Shown here piece after piece: positions 12,601 through 23,330 of a stretch of DNA of 64,000 nt (its first letter is position 1; the number at the start of each line of letters is the position of its first letter). The position numbers and the translations under genes were made by a program. Origin of the DNA: Stichopus chloronotus (Eukaryota > Echinodermata > Holothuroidea > Aspidochirotida > Stichopodidae); assembly GCA_021234535.1 (NCBI GenBank), contig CM037840.1:17315415-17379414 (forward strand), read 5' to 3'. Under the pieces are notes generated by a model that was given only the letters and a program-made list of their open reading frames with translations, had not been told where the DNA came from and searched no databases.

Positions 12601-15600
12601 ACATTAATTATACAGCAAATATGATCAACTCTCCTTTATTCCATAGAGCTATCTATTTGAAGATGTTTGCATCTTCGCGCTATGGAATTGAACCTTGGAG
12701 GGAAATTCCTCTCTAAAAAAATTGTCAAGGATTTTCAAAATCAAGGAGGGAATTGTTTCTTGGTAGAGATTCTATTGCAATTTATTGCATTTATAATTGT
12801 GGCCATCGTGTCAGTTCTGGAAAGGTGTGTGGATTTTCCCATATGAGATTTTATCTTTGTGCAACATTCACAGGACAAATGTGGGATTCACACAATCCTG
12901 CGCCTTAGCGTGGACACAGCTGTTTGATCTTGATAAAACTACTTCACTGGAATCCAACATCACATATGTTGTCAGAGGTTATTTAGTTTGATACCTATTT
13001 GAGATGTGCAAGGAATATAAATGGGACAAGGGCTCAGTTGTACTAGTCATTGTTTGCTAGTATATCATTGTCACTCCTCAATTGTATGTTATAATAATAA
13101 TAATAAGTCGACTCTGAACATACAGTCATAACTTGTGGCCTCTGTAACTTCGCCTTGAGAATAATGTGATTTTCACATTTCATCCGCTTAATACCGGCAG
13201 ACATGTTATAATTTACATACTCATTAATAGTATACGTTTCATTGGTGTGATTACCTAGACCAGTTATTCGTTGGATTCACTGAAAGTTATTCGGTAATAT
13301 TTGACTGGAACTGTCACAACCCTAAGTCTGGTGAGCCTACCACAGTACACTATCTATCCTATATACGCTGTCAGTACATACTGGTACGCTTTTACCATAG
13401 TCATCTCTTTGCCGTGGTCCAGTGAACTGAGTTCTCTTTTCAAGCCGCTCTATTCATCAATTTGCTGGATTAGTCTATTCTAACAATGACTACCACTCGC
13501 GATCGTCAATTGAAGGAGCTGGTGGCTAATACCGTTAAGACCGTCTTGAAGAGCGATGAATTCATGTCACTGTTATGTAAATCGATCTCGGATGCCCTTG
13601 TACTCCAACTCCAACCACTGAAAGACGATCTTGCTGAACTGACGGGGAAAATTCACGAATACGAAACCAAGATGGAAGAACAAATGCATGAAAGTGAAAC
13701 ACTTCGCCAAAGTCAAACCGAGACTGGGTCCTCACTGACCAGAGCATATCAGGAAATCAATGACCTTGAACAGTATTCCAGAAGAAATTCTCTACGGATA
13801 TCCGGCATCCCTGACGATGGTTTCAATCGAGATACTGATCAACTCGTTATCGATCTGGCCAAGGACAAACTTGATGTCACCATTACACGCGATGACATTG
13901 ACCGCTCCCACAGGATTGGACGTATCACTGAGGGTAACCGTGACAGACCACGCCCCATAATTGTCAAGTTCATCTCGTACGATACCAGATCAAGATTTAT
14001 TCAGGCCCGACGGGAGCTTAAAGGGAGCAACATCGTCGTACGCGAGGACCTTATGAGGACCAACCAACAGCTACTTCTCAACGTTAAGAATCACCGCCTT
14101 GTCAAATCAGCGTGGAGCCTTGATGGAAAAATCCATGCACTCGTGTCCAAAGACGGCCATGAATACAAGAAACGCGTAAGTGACCTCAAAGACCTGGACG
14201 ACCTCTAATATGGCTAATCTGAATCTGATCATTTAGGTTACACTTATTTCTGCTTGCCTGCTGGCCTGTGTCTCGTCTGCCCGGTTGCGGACTTCTGGTG
14301 AAGTTTTTTCTTTTTTTCTGTGTGTTAATTGTTTTGTTATTGTTTTATTGTTTTGTGTTAATTAATTGGTATTGTCGATGGTTAATTTTTGTGCTTTTGC
14401 AGATGACTTGGATCATTTGGATTATCCTTTCAACCATTTAAATGATGATCATGGAAACATTATTATTGATAATTCACAAACAACTTGTAATTATACTGAC
14501 ATTAATAATCTCAATACTCATTTTAGTACACATAAGGGCTTGAGCCTCTTTCATTGTAATTCCAGGAGCTTGAGCAAAAATTATGACGACCTTTCGCTTT
14601 TATTACAACTTCTTGATTTTAAATTTCGTTGCATAGCCATAACAGAGACGTGGTTAAACAACAACTCTCTGCCAGCCCTTTACAATCTGGCTGGTTACAA
14701 TTTTGTTCATAAAGACCGTAAACAGACTGCTGGTGGGGGTGTAGGTGTTTATATAAAAGATGGTATTATTTTTAACATAAATGACCAACTTTCAGTGTTT
14801 CACGACAATTTATATGAATCAATTTTCGTTGATTTAAAATTCTACAACCGCACTTTAGTTATTGGTATTGTCTATCGTCCACCAAACGCCAGCTCGATTG
14901 ATTTCTTCAATCTTCTGGAAGACAATTTAGATCGCATTGGAAATAGACCTTGCTACATAATGGGTGATTTCAACATTGATTTATTATGCTACGATGGGGT
15001 GAATAATGCTCGAACACACACTTTTGTTGATATTCTCTCATCACATGGTTTCCATTGCATGATAAATAAACCCACCAGAGTAACAGACCAGTCTAGAACC
15101 TTAATAGATAATATTCTTACTAATGTAACAAGCCCATACACCTCCGGTATTGTTGTTAATGATTTATCAGATCACTACCCGATTTATTCTTTTATTACTG
15201 ACTGCGTCACGCCGTCTGTGCCCCACGTTGGACGGGCTAATCCCAAATTAACTCGTAAATTCACCCAATATAGTATTGCTTCGTTTCAACAGGACCTCTC
15301 GCAAGAGGACTGGGTTGATGTTCTCAACTGTGACGATGCAAATTCTGCTTATAAGGCATTCATTCGTATATTTTATAGTTGCTATGACCGCCATTTTCCT
15401 CTTCAGCCGTGTAGCAGACGTTCTGATATTAGGAAGAGCTGGTGTACGACAGGTATCTTGAACTCGTGTCGTACGAAAAATAGGTTATTCACTCGCTATA
15501 AACGCCACCCTTCACAGGTGAACAAAGCAGAATACAGTACGTTTAGAAATAGACTCACTTCAGTTATACGTGTTGCAAAATTTAACTATTACAATAAGGA

Positions 15601-18600
15601 ATTTTTTAACCAAAGTGTTAGGGAAACCTGGAAGAAAATTAACAATATCCTACAGAATGATGCTAGTAAAGCTTCTTGTATCAGTGAATTGCATGATAAC
15701 GGTAAACGTGTTTCCGACATAACAGAGATGTGTAATATTTTTAATGAATATTTTGTTAGCATTGGCTGCAAGTTAGCATCTGCCATTCCTAACACACCGC
15801 CAATGAGCTTTCACAACTATATGAGTGATCCTAACGAACACTGTATGTTTTTGCACCCTACTGATGAGAATGAAGTTAATAAATGTATTAAGGATTTGAA
15901 ACCTGGTAGTCCAGGACATGATGATATTTATTGTAAGGTTGTCAAAGCAGTCAGTCACATTATTTCGAGCCCATTGAGCCACCTAGTTAACCTTTCTTTC
16001 GGTAGTGGAAGCATCCCCAATGATCTTAAAATTGCTCGGGTTGTACCTGTTTATAAGAGTAATGACAAAAACATAAAGAATAATTATAGGCCTATCTCTG
16101 TATTACCCGTTTTTTCCAAAGTATTTGAAAAATTAGTTTATAAACGTTTGTTTGAATTTCTTTCCCATCATAGTCTACTTTATGAGAATCAATACGGCTT
16201 TCTTCCGAACAAATCTACGATGCATGCATTGATCAACTTCATTGATAATATTTCCTGTTCCTTCAAAAATCGTAAACTTTCTTGTGGAATATTCCTTGAT
16301 CTCTCTAAGGCCTTTGACACTTTGGATCATAACATTCTTCTCTATAAACTAAATCATTATGGTATCAGAGGTATTCCTTTGAAACGGTTCAGTAATTACC
16401 TTTTTAACAGATATCAGTATGTTCATATCTCAAATGCTAAATCTACTTTGTGTTCCATTACTACTGGTGTCCCACAGGGGTCAATTCTTGGTCCACTTCT
16501 GTTTCTTATTTATATTAATGACCTACCTCTCGTTAGTTCAAAGTTTAAATTTACTCTTTACGCTGATGATGCAAGTATTTTTTACGATAGTTATAATTCC
16601 CATTCGTTCATCAGCGATATTACCAACGAGATGGTCACTGTCACTAATTGGTTTCGAGTATATAAGCTCCATTTGAACGCTACTAAGTCGACTGCTATTT
16701 TGTTCCACCCAGTTCAAAAGTCTGTCGACCCTAAAATGAATGGTATTAATATACATGACAGTTTTATTCCTTTTGTTGATTGTACTACTTTCCTCAGTGT
16801 TACCATAGATAAAAATTTAAGGTGGTCCCCACATATCACTAATACCTGTAGTAAAATCTCTAGAGGGGCTGGTATAATTTACAAATTGAAAGATATTCTC
16901 CCAAGGAAGGTGCTACTTACCATCTATAATAGCTTAATCCTTCCTTTCATGACTTATTGTGTACCCGTTTGGGGATATGCTGCTGCCAATCATACCAGTA
17001 AAGTGCATCTGATTCAAAAGAGAATCGTCCGTTCTATTCTCAACAAACATTCCATGACACCTTCTGTTCCTCTTTTTAAAAGACTTCAAGTCCTTGCTTT
17101 CCCCGATATTGTGAAGTATCATACGGCAATAATAATGTTTCATGCTACCAACAATCTGTTACCTCTTTCTGTGGCTAATCTGTTCACGAGACCTAACCAC
17201 ATGTTTAACACCAGACATAATTCTCATTATATGCTCCCATATTGTAGATTACTTTTAACACAGCATAATATACACTATACTGGACCTTCTGTGTAGAATG
17301 AGTTGCCTGAATCTCTTAAAGAAATCTCCACGAAAACTTTATTTAAACGGATTTTGAAAAAACAGCTTCTGGACAATCTCTGATCCGTGCATTTGCCTGG
17401 GGTTGGGTGGGGGGATTTTGTGTTTTGTTGTTTGTTCGATTTTGTTTCCTTGTTTTTTATGAACTTGCTTTCTTTGACTTAGGGGTTCTACCTTTGTACA
17501 AGCTTTAATTAGCTTTCTGGTATAACTCCTTAATCACTTATAGCTTATCTTTGTAATGTTCTCATGTTTTGGTTGTCTGATTTTAATAAAGTTTAGTTGA
17601 ATTGAATTGAATTGAAAAAAATAATGTTAGCTGCCATTCAGGATTTTGTTCAGAGTTCCTAGTCCTTTGTGTGAGGTAAGATGTTTCAATTACCTTACAT
17701 TAGACTTTGAGTTTGCTTGAAACTCTCTTTAAAGTGTCAATCTGTTGCTAGTTCATGAATAATTTGCTGACTGTCCTGTGTTTGTCACCAATTTGTACCA
17801 CATTTGCATGTTGACAAACTGCCAGTTCTGCCATTAGACTATTTGTTAACTATCACGTTTATGCACTGGTGAGGCCAAAATCTTGTTTAGTGGAAGTCTT
17901 GTTTATTCTTCAAACTATTTGGTTTGTGGTATGTGTCTGGTAAAAGTAAGCATTGCTTGCAAAAATGCCATTCTGAAGATACAGCATTTAAGATTGACAA
18001 TTACTGCATCATTCCTGATATTCAGAACATTTAATTTGGCAATGTTCCCTGAACAGTTGGGTGCAAACAGTTTTGGCTTCAAAGTTGTTACAAGTTATTG
18101 TTGAATAAACATTGTTCATTGCTGTAGCATAACAAACAGTATGCTGGGCAAAACTCATAAATGTTTTAAGTTTGTGTTAGTCATTAATTCAAAGTGTCAA
18201 AATTTAAATTTTTACTCTGGTTTCACCCATTTTGTCTTCTTCTGTGCACCTGTAGTGCAGTATGTGTAACATTTCCACCATATAAATTCAATTCATTCTT
18301 GAAAGCTTTTTTCATTCTTATACATTTTCTGTTTACAAGTGTATCTCAGTGCCTCTGGTTCAGATGAGTATGTAGTTTGTATGTACCTTAATAGCTGAAT
18401 ATGTGTTATCTTTAAAACATTTTTATTTCTTGCAGTGTTCGTCTTGCTGAGAAAATGGCAGCAAAAGATGCTTTAAGCAAAGGTATGTGAATTTCAGGTT
18501 AGATATGATTTACCCATCTGTGTTCGTTTTAGGTGTCAGCTTGTACTTTGCATTCTGATGAAGTTTCTTTTTCCCTTGTTGAATTGATATGTAAAAGAGG

Positions 18601-19000
18601 TTAACCATTTTCACTTTATACACTGCAAATTGTAGTTCAAGTCTAAATATCACTAGCACTGCCCTTACATTCATTACCCTTATACTGAGGGAAAAATGTT
18701 AGATGACCCTAGTTGGAGAAAACTGCAAACAACAGAAGTAGTTATCAGTCAGGGTTGAATGGTACTCAAACAATCACGAATGCCAAACACACAGAGTCTA
18801 TCTAATGCTTTCAATGTTTTTTACTTTCAGGAGAGTACGAACAAATCAAGTTTCAAGCCAAACTTATGTCCTCTCTCTATCCGGACGAGTACAAACCTCC
18901 AGAATTCTCGGACCATAAGGTTCGACAGAGGAAGCCGACTCTGCCAAAGCAGTATGCAGATTCTACTCGAAATAGAAGAAAAAAAGATAGTCGACGATGA
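6495..19000 (+). CDS. DROSHA: DROSHA ribonuclease III, C-terminal part (seven exons)
   Basis: Joined exons 6495-6600, 7782-7926, 9195-9277, 9937-10043, 12503-12595, 18436-18482 and 18831-19000 give 249 residues with a continuous frame and GT/AG borders. DROSHA is the nuclear RNase III that, with DGCR8/Pasha, cuts primary microRNA hairpins. Visible parts: the second RNase III domain with the signature [12 protein letters not shown] and the second acidic cluster [13 protein letters not shown], so its metal-binding residues are kept; the CFFPRL linker; a dsRNA-binding domain ([17 protein letters not shown] ... [11 protein letters not shown]); and a basic tail ending in RRKKDSRR. The first RNase III domain and the N-terminus must lie left of the window, because the first exon opens in mid-codon in a conserved block. 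The match to animal DROSHA over DICER rests on the [11 protein letters not shown] and VNNRTQ contexts. A near-intact LINE sits in the intron splitting the dsRBD. Confidence 0.95.
7045..7480 (-). repeat. AGGTCA-type repeat fragment in a DROSHA intron
   Basis: Holds ggtcatAATGTG, aaaggtcgtctgaggtcacc and, at the right, a degraded form of the family's start (ggcgaggaatgacaaacttctttg near 7452-7475, matching gattccttgcc plus a hairpin on the minus strand). It is orientated against DROSHA. Confidence 0.45.
7782..7926 (+). CDS. DROSHA: DROSHA exon: RNase IIIb middle
   Basis: Acceptor CCCAG, donor GTTTGT. Reads [12 protein letters not shown] at the start and QQADLLE at the end, the run into the second acidic catalytic cluster. 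Ends in phase 1. Confidence 0.93.
8440..8875 (+). repeat. minisatellite, ~31-bp unit
   Basis: About 12 imperfect copies of a unit built around caacatcatctggg, ttactgtgtagtta and gtg. Several neighbouring copies (8560-8770) are almost identical, so the array is still evolving by copy exchange. It lies in the DROSHA intron between exons 7782-7926 and 9195-9277. Confidence 0.85.
9075..9169 (-). repeat. 5' end fragment of the hairpin/AGGTCA repeat family
   Basis: On the minus strand it starts with aaagtcaaaggacttt, a short hairpin, then gattccttgcc and a diverged match to the next part of the family (catgaagaacac, tttgagacatgtggtct). It stops just before the DROSHA exon at 9195. Confidence 0.5.
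9195..9277 (+). CDS. DROSHA: DROSHA exon: RNase IIIb end
   Basis: Acceptor TTCAG, donor GTAAGT. Completes a split Ala codon and reads [17 protein letters not shown] then [10 protein letters not shown], matching the end of the second RNase III domain. Phase 0. Confidence 0.93.
9937..10043 (+). CDS. DROSHA: DROSHA exon: linker to dsRBD
   Basis: Acceptor TGTCAG, donor GTAAGT. Reads [17 protein letters not shown] and ends PDIPHYK, the conserved linker that leads into the dsRNA-binding domain. Phase 2. Confidence 0.93.
11100..11312 (+). repeat. minisatellite, ~28-bp unit
   Basis: Seven or so degenerate copies of gttttcagtctgaaaataaaatgc, each slightly different in length. Intronic, no coding potential. 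Confidence 0.75.
12503..12595 (+). CDS. DROSHA: DROSHA exon: first half of dsRBD
   Basis: Acceptor TCTCTCTTTAG, donor GTAAGA. Reads [20 protein letters not shown] then [11 protein letters not shown]. Phase 2. The next exon is 5.8 kb away because a LINE lies in the intron. Confidence 0.92.
13486..14208 (+). CDS. LINE ORF1 protein (nucleic-acid chaperone-like)
   Basis: An intact 240-residue ORF from ATG. Residues about 40-95 are charged and heptad-like, as in the coiled coil of LINE ORF1 proteins. [15 protein letters not shown] (97-110) is followed by IDRSHRIGR (138-146) and [20 protein letters not shown] (156-175), the RRM-like and C-terminal block shared by ORF1 proteins of APE-type LINEs. 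The expected role is binding the LINE RNA in a ribonucleoprotein. It is followed 170 bases later by ORF2. Confidence 0.85.
   Translation: MTTTRDRQLKELVANTVKTVLKSDEFMSLLCKSISDALVLQLQPLKDDLAELTGKIHEYETKMEEQMHESETLRQSQTETGSSLTRAYQEINDLEQYSRRNSLRISGIPDDGFNRDTDQLVIDLAKDKLDVTITRDDIDRSHRIGRITEGNRDRPRPIIVKFISYDTRSRFIQARRELKGSNIVVREDLMRTNQQLLLNVKNHRLVKSAWSLDGKIHALVSKDGHEYKKRVSDLKDLDDL
14378..17296 (+). CDS. LINE ORF2: APE endonuclease and reverse transcriptase
   Basis: One long frame; the first ATG is at 14378, and the frame is open from 14366. Numbering from 14366 (976 codons), the endonuclease shows Asn65, TETWL (Glu94), YRPP (170-173), GDFN (Asp201) and SDH (268-270), so all catalytic blocks are present. 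The RT shows YRPIS (574-578), FLDLSKAFD (Asp645), [20 protein letters not shown] (701-720) and YADD (732-735), again complete. No RNase H or zinc knuckle is seen. It ends at a TAG (17294-17296) where related proteins have a Trp-Asn-x-Leu-Pro block; the frame then stays open for 28 more codons to a TGA at 17381-17383. The protein is therefore probably slightly shortened. Confidence 0.9.
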   Translation: MVNFCAFADDLDHLDYPFNHLNDDHGNIIIDNSQTTCNYTDINNLNTHFSTHKGLSLFHCNSRSLSKNYDDLSLLLQLLDFKFRCIAITETWLNNNSLPALYNLAGYNFVHKDRKQTAGGGVGVYIKDGIIFNINDQLSVFHDNLYESIFVDLKFYNRTLVIGIVYRPPNASSIDFFNLLEDNLDRIGNRPCYIMGDFNIDLLCYDGVNNARTHTFVDILSSHGFHCMINKPTRVTDQSRTLIDNILTNVTSPYTSGIVVNDLSDHYPIYSFITDCVTPSVPHVGRANPKLTRKFTQYSIASFQQDLSQEDWVDVLNCDDANSAYKAFIRIFYSCYDRHFPLQPCSRRSDIRKSWCTTGILNSCRTKNRLFTRYKRHPSQVNKAEYSTFRNRLTSVIRVAKFNYYNKEFFNQSVRETWKKINNILQNDASKASCISELHDNGKRVSDITEMCNIFNEYFVSIGCKLASAIPNTPPMSFHNYMSDPNEHCMFLHPTDENEVNKCIKDLKPGSPGHDDIYCKVVKAVSHIISSPLSHLVNLSFGSGSIPNDLKIARVVPVYKSNDKNIKNNYRPISVLPVFSKVFEKLVYKRLFEFLSHHSLLYENQYGFLPNKSTMHALINFIDNISCSFKNRKLSCGIFLDLSKAFDTLDHNILLYKLNHYGIRGIPLKRFSNYLFNRYQYVHISNAKSTLCSITTGVPQGSILGPLLFLIYINDLPLVSSKFKFTLYADDASIFYDSYNSHSFISDITNEMVTVTNWFRVYKLHLNATKSTAILFHPVQKSVDPKMNGINIHDSFIPFVDCTTFLSVTIDKNLRWSPHITNTCSKISRGAGIIYKLKDILPRKVLLTIYNSLILPFMTYCVPVWGYAAANHTSKVHLIQKRIVRSILNKHSMTPSVPLFKRLQVLAFPDIVKYHTAIIMFHATNNLLPLSVANLFTRPNHMFNTRHNSHYMLPYCRLLLTQHNIHYTGPSV
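17585..17618 (+). terminator. LINE polyadenylation signal and TTGAA tail
   Basis: AATAAA at 17585-17590 is followed by four or so TTGAA units and a short A run, the 3' terminus of the LINE. Confidence 0.8.
18436..18482 (+). CDS. DROSHA: DROSHA exon: dsRBD C-terminal helix
   Basis: Acceptor TTCTTGCAG, donor GTATGT. A 47-nt exon reading [16 protein letters not shown], the final helix of the dsRBD whose alanines and lysines contact RNA in this fold. Phase 1. Confidence 0.9.
18831..19000 (+). CDS. DROSHA: DROSHA terminal exon
   Basis: Acceptor TTACTTTCAG. Keeps the frame of the previous exon for 56 codons to TGA at 18998-19000. It encodes a charged tail ([12 protein letters not shown] ... [13 protein letters not shown] ... 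RRKKDSRR). The tail is much less conserved than the domains, so this exon is identified mainly by frame, splice site and position. Confidence 0.85.
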
Positions 19001-19159
19001 TTAGGATGAAGACCGATGTCCTCTGTTGCTGTCACATTGGAATCCATGTCCTAAGTATTCACAGAATGTAACTGTAGGCACTAAAATTCTGTAGTAGAAC
19101 AATACCGTGTATAGGTATAGAAGTAAAGTCTGAAGGTGCAAGTGAAGACCTCCTTTCAA

Positions 19160-19373
19160 TGTAACTATGATGTAGTGTTAACTATGTAATTATGACATAG
19201 TGTTAACTATGTAACTATGACATAGTGTTAATTATGTAACTATGACATAGTGTTAACTATGTAACTATGACATAGTGTAAACTATGTAACTATGACATAG
19301 TGTTAACTATGTAACTATGACATAGTGCTAACTATGTAACTATGACATAGTGTTAACTATGTAACTATGACAT
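19160..19373 (+). repeat. 25-bp tandem array in the DROSHA 3' UTR
   Basis: About 8.5 copies of a 25-base unit (tgttaactatgtaac plus tatgacatag), starting 160 bases after the stop codon. The later copies are nearly identical. The unit contains CTATG-A-CATAG and GTTAAC, both self-complementary, so the transcript could fold locally. It lies just before an ATTAAA. Confidence 0.9.
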
Positions 19374-19377
19374 TCAT

Positions 19378-19383
19378 ATTAAA
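19378..19383 (+). terminator. DROSHA: possible DROSHA polyadenylation signal
   Basis: ATTAAA, the commonest variant poly(A) signal, directly after the tandem array and 380 bases after the stop codon. No AATAAA is nearer. Inference from position only. Confidence 0.4.
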
Positions 19384-19387
19384 TGAC

Positions 19388-21182
19388 CACAAAGCCAAAA
19401 GGCTTTGTGATTCCTTGCTGTTATTACACTTGTCCAAGTACCCTCCTAAGATACTGTGCCCCAGAGAAATTCAGTGTGACACCCCATCCCAGTTCAAGTA
19501 CTAGTCTTTCTGTTTACAGTATACCTTGTGATGTGACAAAAACTGGATCATCACAACTACTTGAAAATAATGAAAGCAGTAAGACAGGTTTAGCTGCTGT
19601 ATACAGTGTTACCCCTTTTCTAGTTTTAGTGTAAAAGTTTTAAATTGAAATTTCACATTTTTCAAAGTTTTCCTCCAGTGTCCTTCCAAGTTTGTAATTG
19701 ATTGCCAAGAATTCTGCAGCCAGTACATGGTAGATATTGATATTATTTTTACACGTTGCATCTTTGAAATCATTTCATTACAGCCTGCCTTTCCCTTGCT
19801 GGATATATCCAAAATATAACTACTATCTGATCTATAGTGGAGTAAAAAATCTCTCATAGGTAATCCAAATCGAAATGACAAATCACTTCTCTATGGATGT
19901 GCTGCAGTGTCAATTGCTAGGCAAAGATCCCTCTGGGATTGAAAATACCTGTCTCAGTGACCTCAGAGATCAATGGTCACTTTTCAAGCTACAGTATAAG
20001 AAATTCTCTCTGTATGGGAGAACTTTTATCTTAGAACTTTTATCTTATTAAAGCAAAATCAAACACCGAATGCTTGTCTTTTGGAAATTTTGTACTTCAA
20101 AACTGTCAAAACAGCTCTGTAAATAGTAATAGATTGATAACAAAAGGATAAATGTGTGTATTGCTTCTGTTGTGCACTGCATTAAAAGTCACAGAATTCA
20201 AATTTATAAGACCAAAAATAGGAACTGAATTTTATAAATCATTTCGAAGTATCGCTGGTCAGTGAATGCCGGTAACACCAAATACTTGTTTACCCACAAG
20301 AAGAGAGAAACAAAGTACCAAGTGCTAACATTTTGCACCTTCTAGTGACCCAAATAACCTTCAATTTACACCAAAACCAAACCCAAAAAAGGTCTTTATG
20401 TACTGCAACTTAACACCATCTGTACAGTGCAGGGTTACTTCCCCATTGAAAATAGTGTGTTTACACGCTTTTCACTTTAAGATATTTGACGTCCATGTAT
20501 GACCTTTGAGCCAAGAAAACACCTCCACAATTTTATTTACTGAGAAGGAAGTATACACCCTCCAAATTTGAAACTCATGCAACATGTGATTCCTGAGACA
20601 CTGCAAACATTGGTTGTCTTTGACCTGCCCCAAAAACAATCTCAGCTGAGATTTTTATACGTCCTCCCCACACACTAAATCTGTCTTGAACCTTTCCTTC
20701 GAAAACTAGAGCGTTTACTAACGTTCAAAAGCTTTTCATATTATTGCCTCTGTGGCCCCATATGACCTTTGACCTCCAATAAAATCACCACGATGTTATT
20801 TAATCATAATGGAATAAATACCCTATAAGTTTGAAGTTCATGCAGCACGTATTTCCTGAGATACTGCAATGTTCATTATTTGACGAAAAAATTGTTGCCC
20901 TGGAAAGAACTAATTAATGTGGAACAGGAGAACCTTTGAGGAGTACTTTGTCTATATACTGGATGATGGTGACCTCATATGACCTGAGACCCACACCAAA
21001 AACAATCCCAGCCGAGATCTTTATATGTCCTACCAACACACCAACTTTCACCAATCTGGTACCTCCCCTTCAAAAACTAGAGTGATAACGAGACTACTGT
21101 TACACACACGCATATATGCAACACATGCACCGAACCAAAATCACCTTTGCATAGAATTCTTGCCTGCCTTCGGCAAGGAATC
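19388..21182 (+). repeat. 1.8-kb hairpin-ended AGGTCA repeat
   Basis: Starts with a perfect 9-bp stem and 4-base loop (CACAAAGCC aaaa GGCTTTGTG, 19388-19409) running into attccttgc. It ends with a second hairpin (gaattcttgc ... ggcaaggaatc, 21154-21182) preceded by a CA-rich stretch. Inside are diverged modules with TGACCT half-sites, including a perfect TGACCTTTGACCT at 20763-20775, and a module repeated about 365 bases apart (near 20640 and 21006). No ORF, so non-autonomous. The same ends occur at 42139-45390. Confidence 0.65.
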
Positions 21183-23330
21183 AACAAGCGTTTGGGGATC
21201 GCTTGTAGCAAACATAGTCTGTTATGCATGCTTAACGATCAGTAAAAATTAGTCTTTTAGGAAATGCAATCAAATACACTTTTACTACATTACTGTTATG
21301 TAAAGATACAGTAGGACTGACTCCTTGTGTGAAGAAATATCAGTTACCTCAAACTTAAATGTTCATCAATTGATGCAAAAATTGTTAACCTAGAGAGAAC
21401 TAATGAGTGTGATACAGGAGGAGTACCTGCAATATATGGCCAATATTACCTGACACCTCCTTTGAGATAGCCTCCTCAATACTACACATCTCTCCCTCCC
21501 CCATCCTCCAACTTTTTTTTGGCATGCCAGTAGTTTGATGCACAATTTATCATGAAGACAGAATAGAAGAAATAGTAGCAGTAGGAGAGTGTGAAGGTAA
21601 TGTCATTGACCTGCTTGTCATATGACCTTTCTGTGAATGCTTTACAATTGCTTTCAGACAATCAGAATAAGATTGATGAAGTTTCAAGACTAGAAACAGT
21701 TAATAATACACATCTGCAAAATTTGACACTTTTATTCTGTTCTTGAATATAAAAGAATTAAATGATCTAAATACTCAAAGAGAATAACTAATGATAAAAG
21801 AATGTGTTGATTTTACAGTAAATATCTACATGTTATTGATGTCTTTGGACCTTATTACATGGGGCTCACCTGTCTGCTCTCTCTTTTCCTGTGTGGGAGG
21901 TGAACGTTCTTCAGCAAACTTAACCTACATACATGTATGCATGTACACACATTTCTGTGTTTTTTTTATGCAACCGTCAACTGCATTTCAGGAAAATTTG
22001 AAAAGAAATGCTGAAATTCAATTCACAGGACATATTTAAAGTGATTGCGTATGTACGGAAAAAGCAGGATAAAATTATGTTGGATCTTCATTTAGTTTTT
22101 CTCAATTTTTAGACGTACATACGATGTTGTTTACAAACAGAATACAAATTTCAATGAACAAAAACAACAATAACTACTTTGAAAAGCAATGGAATTGGCA
22201 GTAAACAGTAAGAAGTAGAAATCACATTTGAAAATTAAGTTCTTACTTTGAGCACCACCTACATAATGAATATGCAATAGTACATGTCTCACTGGTGTAT
22301 CAAATAACCTTCAAACTAATTACTGACATTGCAGTGTCAGTGACCATTTGCTTTGACTAACAAAATATTCATTACTACCATACTTGGCTCCTTCCAACAA
22401 GGACACGTTGAGTTAACCACTACATCATCATTTTATTTATACACGAGAAGATTTAGAAATCATACGGCATAGTTTACCACCTGAAGCCTATTTATTTTTC
22501 CAAATTGTCTGAATGTTGCAAATCAAAAGAGATACTAAACTTTTGGATGTGAAATTTCAATGTGCTTACTTTTTGCCTATGCATCCGATCACTTTAAATC
22601 CTCCTTAAGCTGAATATCTCCCATGTTACAGGTACAGTGAATGCCTTATACTCAAAGAAACTCTTTAATTGACATCTTATCTAATTTAAACTATTTTAGC
22701 AGACTATTCAGTGCTATGTTAGTACAGCATATATAAATGTAATGAGTCCTTTCCTTTTGAGATGCAAAACATAAATGTTTACATGTGAATGGTTTGAATA
22801 GTTTCAAATATACTTTGTCAGTTATGAGATTTACCATATCACTCTGTAGCACATTCTCCATTATGCAATACTGTTTGCCTGATAGGTTCAACTCTTACAT
22901 TCTATTCTGGTATTGCAGCAACACATGCATGTGCTCATTTGGTATTAAAACCACAATTTATACAATCACTCACTTTAAAAGATACAGGCCTAGCCAACAT
23001 TTTGTTCTTGCAAATAACATTATTGGTGGTTTAGTAAGATACAGTTGTGAGAAAAACCAGATTGGTGTCATAGAGGAGCATGCAACAGCTGTGCCTCACA
23101 GACAGCAAACACGCAGCTGAACATAATGTTAAGAGGCAGGTCACACAATCTTGTATGTTCACTGCTAACATGTGTTTTCTAATACTTTTGACTAATACTA
23201 TTGATTTGTGTGAATATTACTTGTATTGCTCTAACAAATCACATCTAATGTATCAATTCTTTAAATGTCATTTACGCAAGGAATATGTTTTATATGAGAT
23301 GTTCATGATAAATTCAGTTCTGAAAAGTTT
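21183..23330. other. intergenic DNA between DROSHA and HMCES
   Basis: AT-rich, with only short open frames and no recognised domain. Part of it should be the HMCES 3' UTR on the minus strand. AATAAA is seen on that strand only near 22430-22500, which would mean a UTR of about 0.85 kb, if that signal is used. Confidence 0.4.

Larger units (their letters stand above)
13090..17618 (+). mobile_element. near full-length APE-type LINE in a DROSHA intron
   Basis: A non-LTR retrotransposon in the same orientation as DROSHA: a 5' leader (from about 13090, just after a TAA microsatellite), ORF1 (13486-14208), ORF2 with endonuclease and reverse transcriptase (14378-17296), a short 3' UTR, AATAAA at 17585-17590 and a tail of TTGAA repeats at 17597-17615. 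The endonuclease class, RT motifs and short-repeat tail put it in the CR1/L2/Jockey-like assemblage; the exact clade needs a tree. Both ORFs are open over their full length apart from one late stop in ORF2, so this is a young copy. No clean target-site duplication was found, which is common for tails of this type. Confidence 0.9.

Noticed and set aside
19160..19373. CRISPR-like array
   Set aside because: Units are contiguous with no spacers, and the context is a eukaryotic 3' UTR; it is a minisatellite.
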